64,000 nt of DNA from Rhizobium herbae. GTDB lineage: Bacteria; Pseudomonadota; Alphaproteobacteria; Rhizobiales; Rhizobiaceae. The stretch is from assembly GCF_017873135.1 (NCBI RefSeq), contig NZ_JAGGJV010000005.1, forward strand, positions 124,001-188,000, in the 5' to 3' direction. The position numbers and the translations under genes were made by a program. Each line of letters opens with the position of its first letter. The stretch's first letter is position 1. The notes beneath the pieces were generated by a model that did no database searches, was not told where the DNA came from, and saw only the letters and a program-made list of their open reading frames with translations. Of the stretch, positions 18,556-26,748 are shown piece after piece.

Positions 18556-19572
18556 TCAGCTCACCCGGTCGATGCAGAAATCGATGACCTCGAGAAGCGC
18601 CGCCTTCCACGGCGACTCCGGCAGCGGCGCCAGCGCGTCCCGGGCAATGGTGCCATAGTGCTGCGCCCTTGCGATGGTGTCGCTCAAGCCGCCGTAGCGG
18701 GTGATCAGGCCGAGCGCTTTTTCGAGGTTCTGGTCGTTGCTCTCGCCGCCTTCGATCGCTTCGCGCCAGAAGCTGCGCTCGTCGGCCGTGCCGCGGCGAT
18801 AGGAGAGAATGACCGGCAGGGTGATCTTGCCCTCGCGAAAATCGTCGCCGGTATTCTTGCCGAGGTCCGCGGCCTTGCCGCCGTAATCCAGCACGTCATC
18901 GACCAGCTGGAAGGCGAGGCCAAGGTTCATGCCGTAGGATTTCAGCGCATTGCGGCTTGCCTTGTCGGTCTTGGCGACGATCGGGCCGACTTCGGCGGCG
19001 GCGGCAAAAAGCGCTGCCGTCTTGGCGCGGATGACGGAGAGATAGTCGTCTTCGGTCGTCTCCATGTTCTTGGCGACGGAGAGTTGCAGCACTTCGCCCT
19101 CGGCGATGACGGAAGCGGCTGTCGAAAGCACGTCGAGCGCTTCCAGCGAGCCGACATCGACCATCATGCGGAAGGCCTGGCCGAGCAGGAAGTCGCCGAC
19201 AAGCACGCTCGCCTGGTTGCCCCAGATCATTCGTGCCGTCGATTTGCCGCGGCGCAGATCGCTCTCGTCGACCACGTCGTCGTGCAGCAGCGTGGCGGTG
19301 TGCATGAATTCGACCGAGGTCGCCAGCTTGATATGGGCATCGCCGGTAAAGCCGAACATCGCTGCGGAAGCGAGCGTCAGCATCGGGCGCAGGCGCTTGC
19401 CGCCGGAAGAAATCAGGTGGTTGGCCACTTCCGGAATCATCTGGACGTCGGAACCGGCCTTGGACAGGATGAGCTGGTTGACGCGCTCCATGTCCGCCTT
19501 GGTCAGGTCGACGAGCGGCTTTACCGATGCCTGTTTGTTTTTGCTGTCTTCCAGCGGTATCACTACGCCCAA
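18556..19572 (-). CDS. ispB: Long-chain polyprenyl (octaprenyl/decaprenyl) diphosphate synthase
   Basis: The 338-residue trans-prenyltransferase has both aspartate-rich motifs (LLHDDVVDESD and QLVDDVLDY) and GGKRLRPMLTL. It makes the ubiquinone side chain; alphaproteobacteria usually make Q10, so a decaprenyl product is likely but cannot be read from sequence. The start is TTG at 19572, behind AGGAGT, matching the LGVVIPLEDS N terminus that I recall for rhizobial orthologues. The upstream extension of the frame to 19767 is not supported. ubiA, a partner in the same pathway, is at 48813. Confidence 0.94.
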   Translation of the reverse strand: MGVVIPLEDSKNKQASVKPLVDLTKADMERVNQLILSKAGSDVQMIPEVANHLISSGGKRLRPMLTLASAAMFGFTGDAHIKLATSVEFMHTATLLHDDVVDESDLRRGKSTARMIWGNQASVLVGDFLLGQAFRMMVDVGSLEALDVLSTAASVIAEGEVLQLSVAKNMETTEDDYLSVIRAKTAALFAAAAEVGPIVAKTDKASRNALKSYGMNLGLAFQLVDDVLDYGGKAADLGKNTGDDFREGKITLPVILSYRRGTADERSFWREAIEGGESNDQNLEKALGLITRYGGLSDTIARAQHYGTIARDALAPLPESPWKAALLEVIDFCIDRVS

Positions 19573-19681
19573 CACAAGGGACTCCTGTTCAAATTCCAGT
19601 TCGGACAATAGAAAGGGGGGCTTGTGGCGGCAAGAGGCGAATTGTCCCGCTTGCTCAAATAAGGCAGGAAAACGACCCGGA

Positions 19682-19906
19682 ATGAAGGAATTGATCCGTA
19701 CCAATGATGCTGTCGTGCTGTCTTTTGCCGAAAGCCTGATGAAGGACGCGGGCATCGGCTGTTTCATCGCCGATCAGGGCATGAGCATTCTCGAAGGCTC
19801 GCTTGGCTTGCTGCCCCGCCGGTTTCTGGTCGATGAGGACGATGCCGACGAGGCGCGGCAGGTCCTGATCGACGCCGGGCTAGAGGCGGAATTGCGCGAC
19901 GCATGA
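19682..19906 (+). CDS. DUF2007-family small protein
   Basis: The 74-residue product (MKELIRTNDAVVLSFAESL, then VDEDDADEARQVLIDAGLE) fits the DUF2007 putative signal-transduction fold, which resembles ACT/PII-like regulators. It is divergent from ispB. Its stop overlaps the start of the methyltransferase gene by four bases (ATGA), so the two are translationally coupled. Confidence 0.85.
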   Translation: MKELIRTNDAVVLSFAESLMKDAGIGCFIADQGMSILEGSLGLLPRRFLVDEDDADEARQVLIDAGLEAELRDA

Positions 19907-20682
19907 CGGCTGCCGCTACCGAAACCATCGACAGCTTCCACCGTGGTCAATTCCACGTGATGCAGCCATTGGGGCAGGGACATCGGTCCGGCATGGACGC
20001 CATGCTGCTCGCCTCGCTGGTCGCCACGGACAAGCCTTGCCGTGTCGCCGATCTCGGCGCCGGCGCCGGCGCTGCCGGCATGGCCGTTGCCTCGCGGCTG
20101 GAAAATGCCGAGGCGCTCCTGGTCGAGCGCTCGCCGCTGATGGTGCAGTTCGCCCGCAAAAGCCTTGCCCTGCCGGAAAATGCGCGCTTCGCCCCCCGCG
20201 TGTCGGTACTCGAGGCCGATGTCTCGCTCACGGGCCGGGCCCGCGTCGCCGCCGGTCTTGCCGACGACAGCTTCGATCACGTCATCATGAACCCGCCCTT
20301 CAACGACGCCTCCGACCGCAGGACGCCGGATGCGCTGAAGGCCGAGGCGCATGCGATGACGGAAGGGCTGTTCGATATCTGGATCCGCACGGCCGGCGCC
20401 ATCGTCAGGCCCGGCGGACAGCTGTCGCTGATCGCGCGGCCGCAATCGATCGCCGAGATCATCTCCGCCTGCGGCCGCCGTTTCGGCGGCATCGAGATCA
20501 CCCCGCTGCATCCGCGCGTTGGCGAAAACGCGGTGCGCATCCTCGTCACGGCGATCAAGCAGAACCGCGCACGGCTGACGCTGCGGGCGCCGCTGATCGT
20601 GCACGAGGAGGGGACGCACAAGTTCGCCGCGCTGGTCGACGACCTGAACAACGGCCGCGTCGCCTACCCCCGCCGGCGATGA
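19903..20682 (+). CDS. tRNA1(Val) adenine-N6 methyltransferase-like protein (COG4123)
   Basis: The 259-residue SAM-dependent methyltransferase has the glycine-rich binding loop VADLGAGAGAAGMAVA and the N6-adenine catalytic motif NPPF (in HVIMNPPFNDASDRR). It begins with FHRGQFHVMQPLGQGHRSGMDAMLLA, the conserved N terminus of the YfiC/TrmN6 group. In E. coli the enzyme methylates A37 of tRNA1(Val). The exact substrate here is inferred. It is coupled to the DUF2007 gene upstream. Confidence 0.88.
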   Translation: MTAAATETIDSFHRGQFHVMQPLGQGHRSGMDAMLLASLVATDKPCRVADLGAGAGAAGMAVASRLENAEALLVERSPLMVQFARKSLALPENARFAPRVSVLEADVSLTGRARVAAGLADDSFDHVIMNPPFNDASDRRTPDALKAEAHAMTEGLFDIWIRTAGAIVRPGGQLSLIARPQSIAEIISACGRRFGGIEITPLHPRVGENAVRILVTAIKQNRARLTLRAPLIVHEEGTHKFAALVDDLNNGRVAYPRRR

Positions 20683-20765
20683 TTTTTACTGGCTGCCATT
20701 GCGTTTGCCGCGCCAATGCATACATGCCAACACGCACAATGATTGAATGAATGCAGGGAGTTCAG

Positions 20766-21632
20766 ATGGCCGGATTGTTCAGGAAGCTGTTGCCGAGGCG
20801 TTTTCGCAAGGACGGCGTGACGATCCCGGTGGTCCGGCTGCATGGTGCGATCATGGCGGGCGGCAGCCAGTTTCGTCCCGCGCTGAACCTGGCGAACATC
20901 GCGCCGGTGCTTGAGAAAGCCTTCTCCATGAAGGATGCGCCGGCCGTCGCCATCTCGGTCAATTCCCCCGGTGGCTCTCCGGTCCAGTCGCGGCTGATCT
21001 ACCAGCGCATCCGGGATCTCGCAGACGAAAAGAAGAAGCGGGTCATCATCTTCGTCGAGGATGTCGCGGCCTCCGGCGGCTACATGATCGCGCTGGCCGG
21101 TGACGAGATCATTGCCGATCCGACCTCGATCGTCGGCTCGATCGGCGTCGTTTCCGGCGGCTTCGGCTTTCCCGAGCTGTTGAAGAAGATCGGCGTCGAG
21201 CGGCGTGTCTACACTGCCGGTTCCAACAAGGTGATGCTTGACCCTTTCCAGCCGGAAAAGGAAACGGACATCGAGTTCCTGAAGGGACTGCAACTCGAAA
21301 TCCACGACATCTTCATCGGCATGGTCAAGGCGCGGCGCGGCCACCTGCTTGCCGATACGCCGGATATCTTCTCCGGCCTGTTCTGGACTGGCCGGCGCGG
21401 CCAGGAGCTCGGGCTGGTCGACAGCCTTGGCGACATGCGCGGCGAATTGAAGAAGCGGTTTGGCGCAAAGACCGAGTTGCAACTGGTATCCGCCTCGCGC
21501 GGCCTGTTCGGCCGCCGTCAGCCGGGTGCGTCGCTCGTTGGCGGGATGGCCGAGCGCTTCGCTGCATCCACCGTTTCAGGCCTTGCCGAGGTGGCGGAGG
21601 AAAGAGCATTATGGGGCCGCTTCGGCCTTTGA
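20766..21632 (+). CDS. S49-family signal peptide peptidase (SppA-like)
   Basis: The 288-residue protein has the S49/ClpP-like core: ISVNSPGGSPVQS, the catalytic-serine segment VAASGGYMIALAGDEI, and a downstream lysine in YTAGSNKVML, which would complete the Ser-Lys dyad. It is a short, single-domain form. There is little hydrophobic sequence at the N terminus, so membrane attachment is unclear. The ATG at 20766 follows GGGAG. It would degrade leader peptides left by signal peptidase. Confidence 0.9.
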   Translation: MAGLFRKLLPRRFRKDGVTIPVVRLHGAIMAGGSQFRPALNLANIAPVLEKAFSMKDAPAVAISVNSPGGSPVQSRLIYQRIRDLADEKKKRVIIFVEDVAASGGYMIALAGDEIIADPTSIVGSIGVVSGGFGFPELLKKIGVERRVYTAGSNKVMLDPFQPEKETDIEFLKGLQLEIHDIFIGMVKARRGHLLADTPDIFSGLFWTGRRGQELGLVDSLGDMRGELKKRFGAKTELQLVSASRGLFGRRQPGASLVGGMAERFAASTVSGLAEVAEERALWGRFGL

Positions 21633-21659
21633 TCACCTGAGGAAAAACGGGGGGCGCGC

Positions 21660-21848
21660 ATGCCGCAAATGATTATACTGCTGCTGTTCGCAGCCGTCGC
21701 CTGGATGGGCTACCGTAAGTTCGTGGCCGACGCGGAGAAACTCTCCCGCCGCCAGCAGGAAGCCCGCCGCCGTGAGGAAACCGGCACGCAAGGCACGCTG
21801 GTCAAGGATCCGGTGACGGGGGAGTATCGGCTGAAGAAGCCGGAGTGA
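21660..21848 (+). CDS. Small single-pass membrane protein, unknown
   Basis: The 62-residue product has one N-terminal hydrophobic helix (MIILLLFAAVAWMGYRKFV) followed by a basic, glutamine-rich tail ending in VKDPVTGEYRLKKPE. The arrangement suggests an inner-membrane microprotein with a cytoplasmic tail. It follows the S49 peptidase gene by 27 bases in the same direction and may be cotranscribed. No function is known to me. Confidence 0.7.
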   Translation: MPQMIILLLFAAVAWMGYRKFVADAEKLSRRQQEARRREETGTQGTLVKDPVTGEYRLKKPE

Positions 21849-21850
21849 TG

Positions 21851-22168
21851 TTACTCTTGGCGCTCTTTGACCCGTGCCATCCAATTGGCCCCGCCATATG
21901 TGATGCAGATGACATCGACTGCTTTTCTCTCGTCATCGACGGTAAAGCAGATAACTGCCTTGCTCGAAGCGGGAATGACGCGAAGCCTAGGATATATTTC
22001 ACCACGGATGGTGCCGATATGCGGGAAGTCGGTCAATGAGAAAAGGCTGCGTTCGATCTCTTCGACTTTCTCTTCGGCAACGTCGTATCCGGCATAGTCC
22101 CCGATAAAAATGGTTACCTTCAAAAGATCGTTTTTGACGAGTGGATGGCGGATGACCTTATACGCCAT
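21851..22168 (-). CDS. parE: ParE/RelE-superfamily toxin
   Basis: The 105-residue protein matches the ParE/RelE toxin fold: an N-terminal HPLVKNDLLKVTIFIGDYAG helix pair and the C-terminal strand region RLRVIPASSKAVICFTVDDERKAVDVICITYGG. ParE-type toxins block DNA gyrase, while RelE-type toxins cut mRNA; which applies cannot be told from sequence. Its start lies inside the end of the antitoxin gene (11-base overlap), the usual order antitoxin-toxin. Base composition is poorer in GC than in the neighbours. Confidence 0.88.
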   Translation of the reverse strand: MAYKVIRHPLVKNDLLKVTIFIGDYAGYDVAEEKVEEIERSLFSLTDFPHIGTIRGEIYPRLRVIPASSKAVICFTVDDERKAVDVICITYGGANWMARVKERQE

Positions 22169-22448
22169 TCCGCTTTTCAGCCTTTTTTTTGCTGATAAGA
22201 GCGCGAACTTCCTCGAACATCGTGTCCCCCTCTAGCGGAATCCACTGTTCTCTCGGTAATTCCATGCGCTGCCGGATTTCGTCGGCCATGTTCGCTACCG
22301 CATCGTCGGGAGACTGTCTGTTCAGCATCATCTGCTCGATGCTGGCCTCGATCAGCTCGGAAACGGATGGATAGACTCCCTCTTCGACCATCTTTTCCGC
22401 ATAGCGCAGGTTGCGTTCGGAAATGGTGACGGTAGTCTTGATGTTCAT
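22158..22448 (-). CDS. parD: ParD-type antitoxin (ribbon-helix-helix)
   Basis: The 96-residue protein begins MNIKTTVTISERNLRYAEKMVEEG, a ribbon-helix-helix DNA-binding N terminus, and continues into an acidic C-terminal tail that would bind the toxin. The ATG at 22448 follows GGAGACGAACC. It is expected to repress its own promoter, together with the toxin, at the palindrome near 22480. The module sits back to back with glyQ, whose frame begins about 105 bases away. Confidence 0.88.
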   Translation of the reverse strand: MNIKTTVTISERNLRYAEKMVEEGVYPSVSELIEASIEQMMLNRQSPDDAVANMADEIRQRMELPREQWIPLEGDTMFEEVRALISKKKAEKRNGV

Positions 22449-22479
22449 GGTTCGTCTCCGATGCAAAACACACAAGTAT

Positions 22480-22494
22480 AATACGTTATGTATT
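22480..22494. promoter_or_regulatory. Palindrome in the parDE/glyQ intergenic region, probable ParD operator
   Basis: AATACGTTATGTATT is an imperfect palindrome (AATAC and GTATT arms) in an AT-rich stretch about 32 bases before parD. TATTAT on the minus strand overlaps it and could be the -10 element. The site also lies about 60 bases before glyQ. Confidence 0.5.
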
Positions 22495-22553
22495 GACCCT
22501 TGTCCTCTCCCATGGCACCTGTCGCCGCAAAATTAGGTAACTGGTATCGCTCC

Positions 22554-23513
22554 ATGACCGCACCCCTGCCTGACCATATGAACCCGAAGCGCTCCTTTCA
22601 GGCGCTGATCCTGACACTGCACGCCTACTGGGCCGACAAGGGATGCGCGGTTCTTCAGCCTTACGACATGGAAGTCGGCGCCGGCACGTTTCACCCGGCA
22701 ACGACGCTGCGGGCGCTTGGTCCGAAGCCCTGGCGGGCCGCCTATGTGCAGCCGTCGCGCCGTCCGACCGACGGCCGTTATGGCGAGAACCCCAACCGGT
22801 TGCAGCACTACTATCAGTACCAGGTCATCCTGAAGCCCAATCCGTCGAACCTGCAGGAACTCTACCTCGGCTCGCTGGAGGCGATCGGCCTCGATCCGCT
22901 GCTTCACGACATCCGCTTCGTCGAGGACGATTGGGAAAGCCCGACGCTTGGCGCCTGGGGCCTCGGCTGGGAATGCTGGTGCGACGGCATGGAAGTCTCG
23001 CAGTTCACTTACTTTCAGCAGGTCTGCGGCATCGAATGCGCGCCGGTCTCCGGCGAATTGACCTACGGCCTCGAGCGCCTCGCCATGTATGTGCAGGGCG
23101 TCGACAACGTCTACGACCTGAACTTCAACGGCCGCGAAGGCGACGAGAAGATCAGCTATGGCGACGTCTTCCTGCAGGCCGAACAGGAATATTCACGCCA
23201 CAATTTTGAATATGCCAACACGGCGATGTTGCAGCAGCATTTCGTCGATGCCGAAAAGGAATGCCTGGCGCTTCTCGCTGCCGGTGCGCCGGACACGGGT
23301 GCCAACGCCATCCTGCACAAATGCGTCTTCCCGGCCTATGACCAGTGCATCAAGGCCAGCCACGTCTTCAACCTGCTCGATGCCCGTGGCGTCATCTCGG
23401 TCACCGAACGCCAGAGCTATATCCTGCGCGTGCGCACGCTCGCCAAGGCCTGCGGCGAGGCTTTTCTGCTGACGGATGCCGGCGGGGTAAACCTGGTCAA
23501 TCAGGCTGCTTGA
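22554..23513 (+). CDS. glyQ: Glycyl-tRNA synthetase alpha subunit
   Basis: The 319-residue protein has the class II aminoacyl-tRNA synthetase signatures of Gly[48 protein letters not shown] and [19 protein letters not shown]. With GlyS it forms the alpha2-beta2 enzyme that charges tRNA-Gly. Start candidates are 22554, 22578 and 22500; 22554 gives the usual length. glyS lies at 31619, about 8 kb further on, which is a wider gap than the direct glyQ-glyS operon of many bacteria. Confidence 0.95.
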   Translation: MTAPLPDHMNPKRSFQALILTLHAYWADKGCAVLQPYDMEVGAGTFHPATTLRALGPKPWRAAYVQPSRRPTDGRYGENPNRLQHYYQYQVILKPNPSNLQELYLGSLEAIGLDPLLHDIRFVEDDWESPTLGAWGLGWECWCDGMEVSQFTYFQQVCGIECAPVSGELTYGLERLAMYVQGVDNVYDLNFNGREGDEKISYGDVFLQAEQEYSRHNFEYANTAMLQQHFVDAEKECLALLAAGAPDTGANAILHKCVFPAYDQCIKASHVFNLLDARGVISVTERQSYILRVRTLAKACGEAFLLTDAGGVNLVNQAA

Positions 23514-24107
23514 GCGCTAGTCTCTGGCACTAGCACCAGGCGCGTCCGATCCTGCGTGGAAAGCCGGCCGAAACCGGGTGTGACAGGTTGAAACGGCTAG
23601 ACGTCTGCTCGGTGATAACCGGGGTCAGCGCCTGCCCGAATAGCGCACCCGTACCGGCACGAAGCTCCGTTGTTTCCGGTCCTGTTTCTGCGCGCGGCTG
23701 GCTGCCATGTGGCTCAGGCAGATGAGAACCAGTGCCGAGAGGGTGATCATGGAGAGGATGGTCATGTTTCAAGTTTCGCACTTCACCGATGGTTGGGCGG
23801 GTTCGCTTCGCTCTGCGTTGCGCCGTAAGGTTTCGGAGCAGCCTTCATGGCCAATGGCGCGGCATGAGCTGTCGCGCTTACGCTGAAAACATCGGTGAAG
23901 GATACGCGATGCGTGATTGACGGCAATCGCGAGTTATAACTATGCGCACGCGAGCCGTTTCGATCGAGGAAGGGCCGGATTGCCTTAAATGTGCAATCAA
24001 TGGAGGATTTGTGTAAAATAGACAATTTTCAAGGGAAAACAATCTGTTGAATTTTCTCGGCTGTTCAGCAAGCGTTTAAAGAGTTTGTTCTAAAGTGGTC
24101 GCCAGCG
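23514..24107. other. Intergenic region between glyQ and the PAS-GGDEF gene
   Basis: This 594-base gap contains only one credible small reading frame, listed at 23625-23765. The part from about 23990 to 24100 is AT-rich (aaaatagacaattttc and similar words) and probably carries the promoter of the GGDEF gene. A minus-strand frame at 23783-24025 has no family resemblance and was not accepted. Confidence 0.5.
23625..23765 (-). CDS. Putative 46-residue membrane microprotein
   Basis: Reading the minus strand from an ATG at 23765 gives a product with one hydrophobic helix (MTILSMITLSALVLICLSHM) and a strongly basic tail (RAQKQDRKQRSF, RYSGRR). Hydrophobic start plus positive tail is the pattern of small inner-membrane proteins, and codon use is ordinary. 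No Shine-Dalgarno is obvious, and no relatives are known to me, so it may also be chance. Confidence 0.35.
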   Translation of the reverse strand: MTILSMITLSALVLICLSHMAASRAQKQDRKQRSFVPVRVRYSGRR

Positions 24108-25106
24108 ATGAACTCAGGACACACCATGGAAGACGAGGACATTCTCCCGCCGGCGGTTTTAGCCTCGATGCTGATGCGGATGTTCGAGTTCGCGCCGATC
24201 GCGATGGCGATTACCACCAGCGATGCGAAGACGTCCAGCTATGCGAAGGTCAACGACGCCTACCTGCGGCTGACCGGCCTGAAATGGGAAAACATCCGTG
24301 GCAAGAAGCTGACGTCGGATGGGGCCGCGATCGACAATCCCGCCCGCGACCGCCGCCACCGCCTGCTGGCGGAAGAGGGGGCCTACGAGCTGGAAGAAGT
24401 CGATATCGCCTATGCCGACGGCACGGTCATCCCGACTTTGATCTCTGCGCAGAGAACCGTTATCGATGGCGTCTCCTTCGATGTCGAAGTCATCGTCGAT
24501 GTATCGGCGCGCGTCCGGCAGCAGCGGGAAATCGAAAATGCGCTGAAGACATCGGCAAGGACCGACACCCTGTCCGGCCTTCCGAACCGCGCCTGTTTCG
24601 ACGAGGTCGTTGCCGATTCCGTCGCGCGCAGCATGTTGAACGACCGCAAGCTCGCCCTGGCCTTCATCGATCTCAACGGTTTCAAGACGGTGAACGATAC
24701 AATGGGGCATGCCGCCGGCGACGAGGTTCTCAGAACCATCGCCAGCCGCCTGCGCGAGAGCTTTCGCGCCACGGATTTCATCGCAAGGATCGGCGGCGAC
24801 GAATTCGTCGTCCTGCTCGACATCGATCTGAAGCTTGCCGCTGACGTGCAGCAGAATATCCAGGATGCCATGGAGCGGGTTTTCAAGCCGATCGCCATCG
24901 ACGGAAAGGTCACCTTTACCGGCGCGGCCGTCGGCGTCACGTTCCTGCAGGCGGATGATACGCCCGCTTCTTTCGTCAAGCGAGCCGACGAATATATGTA
25001 TATCGCCAAAACGACCGAGCAGCGCGTCGCCGTCGTCTGCTTCGGCCAGATCCTGGAAACGGGCTCAATGCCGTCGCGCAAGACGAGACGGAACGAAGCA
25101 GTCTAG
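24108..25106 (+). CDS. Cytoplasmic PAS-GGDEF diguanylate cyclase
   Basis: The 332-residue protein has a PAS-like sensor domain (about residues 25-135) and a GGDEF domain with an intact active-site motif GGDEF (229-233). RATD at 220-223, exactly five residues before it, fits the RxxD inhibitory site for product feedback. No membrane helix is seen, so it senses an internal signal. It would make the second messenger c-di-GMP. An ATG at 24126, behind AGGACACACC, is an equally good start. The gene stands alone. Confidence 0.92.
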   Translation: MNSGHTMEDEDILPPAVLASMLMRMFEFAPIAMAITTSDAKTSSYAKVNDAYLRLTGLKWENIRGKKLTSDGAAIDNPARDRRHRLLAEEGAYELEEVDIAYADGTVIPTLISAQRTVIDGVSFDVEVIVDVSARVRQQREIENALKTSARTDTLSGLPNRACFDEVVADSVARSMLNDRKLALAFIDLNGFKTVNDTMGHAAGDEVLRTIASRLRESFRATDFIARIGGDEFVVLLDIDLKLAADVQQNIQDAMERVFKPIAIDGKVTFTGAAVGVTFLQADDTPASFVKRADEYMYIAKTTEQRVAVVCFGQILETGSMPSRKTRRNEAV

Positions 25107-25177
25107 TCGCCCCCGGGCACGAGAAAACAATCCGCTCACCACCGCGCTCCTTTTTTAGAAAATTGACGACGGCGCTA

Positions 25178-25208
25178 TTGACCTCAACTTTACTTAAGGT
25201 CGTAGAAC
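25178..25208 (+). promoter_or_regulatory. SoxR/MerR-type promoter with 19-base spacer
   Basis: TTGACC (25178-25183) and TAGAAC (25203-25208) are separated by 19 bases, the overlong spacer typical of MerR-family activated promoters. The spacer holds the palindrome CCTCAACTTTACTTAAGG (25182-25199), which matches 15 of 18 bases of the E. coli soxS SoxR box as I remember it. The site lies about 50 bases before the ABM monooxygenase gene. Confidence 0.75.
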
Positions 25209-25256
25209 TCCCTGCGTCGGACCGCAGTGAGCGGCCGTCGGCAAAGGGAGACGCAG

Positions 25257-25595
25257 ATGAGCATTCAGCAATCCGGCAATGCGCCGCTTTATCGTATCAA
25301 CAAGTTCTCGGTGCCGACGGAAAGCCGTGACGCGTTCCTTGATCTGATGGCAAGGACACATGCGGTCCTGCGCCGGCAGGATGGGGTTGCCGCGGATCGC
25401 ATCCTTGAGCAGCAGTCCGGACCGGGTGTGTTCAATTTCGTCGCCGTGATCGAGTTCACCGGGCCGGAGGTGGTCGATACCATCGTCTCCGCCGTTGCCG
25501 CGTTCGACCGGCAGGCGGGCATTGACCGCCAGCAGGCGATGGCGAGCCTCGGCGTCAAGGCCGATATGGGGCTCTATCGCAGCCTGGATATCTGA
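25257..25595 (+). CDS. ABM-domain (antibiotic biosynthesis monooxygenase-like) protein
   Basis: The 112-residue protein has the dimeric ferredoxin-like ABM pattern: YRINKFSVPTESRDAFLDLMARTHAVLRRQDGVAADRIL, followed by FNFVAVIEFTG. Such small cofactor-free monooxygenases act on quinone-like aromatics. The ATG at 25257 follows GGGAG. The upstream SoxR-type promoter suggests induction by redox-cycling compounds, which agrees with ABM proteins known as SoxR targets in other bacteria. A terminator at 25628-25669 makes it a single-gene unit. Confidence 0.85.
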   Translation: MSIQQSGNAPLYRINKFSVPTESRDAFLDLMARTHAVLRRQDGVAADRILEQQSGPGVFNFVAVIEFTGPEVVDTIVSAVAAFDRQAGIDRQQAMASLGVKADMGLYRSLDI

Positions 25596-25627
25596 CTGTC
25601 GGCACTGATTGGCGCCTTAAGGCAAAG

Positions 25628-25669
25628 CGGACCGCCGCCACTTTCCTGCGTGGCGTGCGGCCCGTTTTT
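25628..25669 (+). terminator. Terminator after the ABM gene
   Basis: CGGACCGCCGCCAC (25628-25641) pairs imperfectly with GTGGCGTGCGGCCCG (25650-25664), followed by five T. Confidence 0.75.
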
Positions 25670-25702
25670 CCATGCACCGGTGCTTGTCGTCAAAACGTGA
25701 AT

Positions 25703-25900
25703 TCAGACCAGATCGCTGGCATCGACGCCAACCTGCCACACCGGCTTGAGAGTCGGATAGGCGCCGGTCGGCAACTGGCCGGCATAGGTCTGGAGCGCGC
25801 GGCGAACGCCGGTCGGCTGTTCCACGGAAGCGCCGCTCGCATAGGCAAAGAACAAGGCCGTAAAGGCGATGACGTTGATGAGGGTTGCGAGCGTTTTCAT
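25703..25900 (-). CDS. Small secreted protein of unknown function
   Basis: The 65-residue product starts MKTLATLINVIAFTALFFAYASGASV, a signal peptide with likely cleavage after SGA, leaving a mature peptide of about 40 residues (TYAGQLPTGAYPTLKPVW). The ATG at 25900 is the only start that puts the signal at the N terminus. It is convergent with the ABM gene. No family is recognised. Confidence 0.55.
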   Translation of the reverse strand: MKTLATLINVIAFTALFFAYASGASVEQPTGVRRALQTYAGQLPTGAYPTLKPVWQVGVDASDLV

Positions 25901-26105
25901 GGGTCCGGTACTTTGCTTGGTCGGCGTTGATCTGATGGACCCACTATCGATCAAACGCCGCCCTCGCGCGGTTCCCGGCGGAACAGGGCAATGCGGCTGA
26001 AACGGGAAAAGTCGCAAGGCGGAGCGGGCGGCTGAAATTTGTCTTTCAACGGCGGCGTTCGATCCTTAAGTTGCGGAAAACAAATGTTGCCGGAAGGAAA
26101 CCCCG

Positions 26106-26654
26106 ATGATCGGTCTCGCCATTGCTGCGGTCGTGATCCTGTACCTGATTTTCATCTATAATGGCCTGGTCAAGGCGCGGCAGGTGAAGGAAGAGGCGTG
26201 GTCGGGCATCGACGTGCAGCTGAAGCGGCGGGCGGACCTGATCCCCAACCTGATCGAGACCGTCAAAGGCTACGCCGCCCATGAAAAGGGCACGCTGCAG
26301 GAGATCGTCGAGCTGCGAAACCGGGCACAGGCCGTGCCGACGGGCGATGTCGCCGGGCGTGCTGCGGCCGAGGGGTTGCTGACCCAGGCGCTCGGCAAGG
26401 TTTTCGCATTGGCGGAGGCCTATCCGGATCTCAAGGCCAACCAGAATTTCTCCGAATTGCAGCAGTCGCTGGAGAGTATCGAAAGCGAAGTCCAGATGGC
26501 CCGCCGCTACTACAATGGTGCTGCCCGCGACCTCAACGTCAAGGTCGAGAGCTTTCCATCCAATTTCATCGCCGGCCCGTTCGGCTTCACCAAGGCCGCC
26601 TTCTTCGAGATCACCAACGAAGCGGACCGCGCGGTGCCGGTGGTGAAGTTTTGA
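26106..26654 (+). CDS. lemA: LemA family protein
   Basis: The 182-residue protein has one N-terminal membrane helix (LAIAAVVILYLIFIYNGLV) followed by the LemA signature VKEEAWSGIDVQLKRRADLIPNLIETVKGYAAHE and the ending NVKVESFPSNFIAGPFGF. LemA proteins are helical-bundle membrane proteins of uncertain role. They are often encoded next to DUF2207 or TPM-domain membrane proteins. Here a DUF2207 gene lies 2.2 kb downstream on the same strand, beyond an unknown gene and aroA. Confidence 0.93.
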   Translation: MIGLAIAAVVILYLIFIYNGLVKARQVKEEAWSGIDVQLKRRADLIPNLIETVKGYAAHEKGTLQEIVELRNRAQAVPTGDVAGRAAAEGLLTQALGKVFALAEAYPDLKANQNFSELQQSLESIESEVQMARRYYNGAARDLNVKVESFPSNFIAGPFGFTKAAFFEITNEADRAVPVVKF

Positions 26655-26748
26655 TGATATCGGCCACGCCTTCGAGCATTCAGCCATCGCTTACCGCGAG
26701 ATGCGGGATGGATGCTTTCGCGGCGCTAAACAGACCGGGATTTTATTG

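Noticed and set aside
23783..24025. Minus-strand frame in the glyQ-GGDEF gap
   Set aside because: TTG start without ribosome site, no hydrophobic or family pattern, and it covers the likely promoter region.
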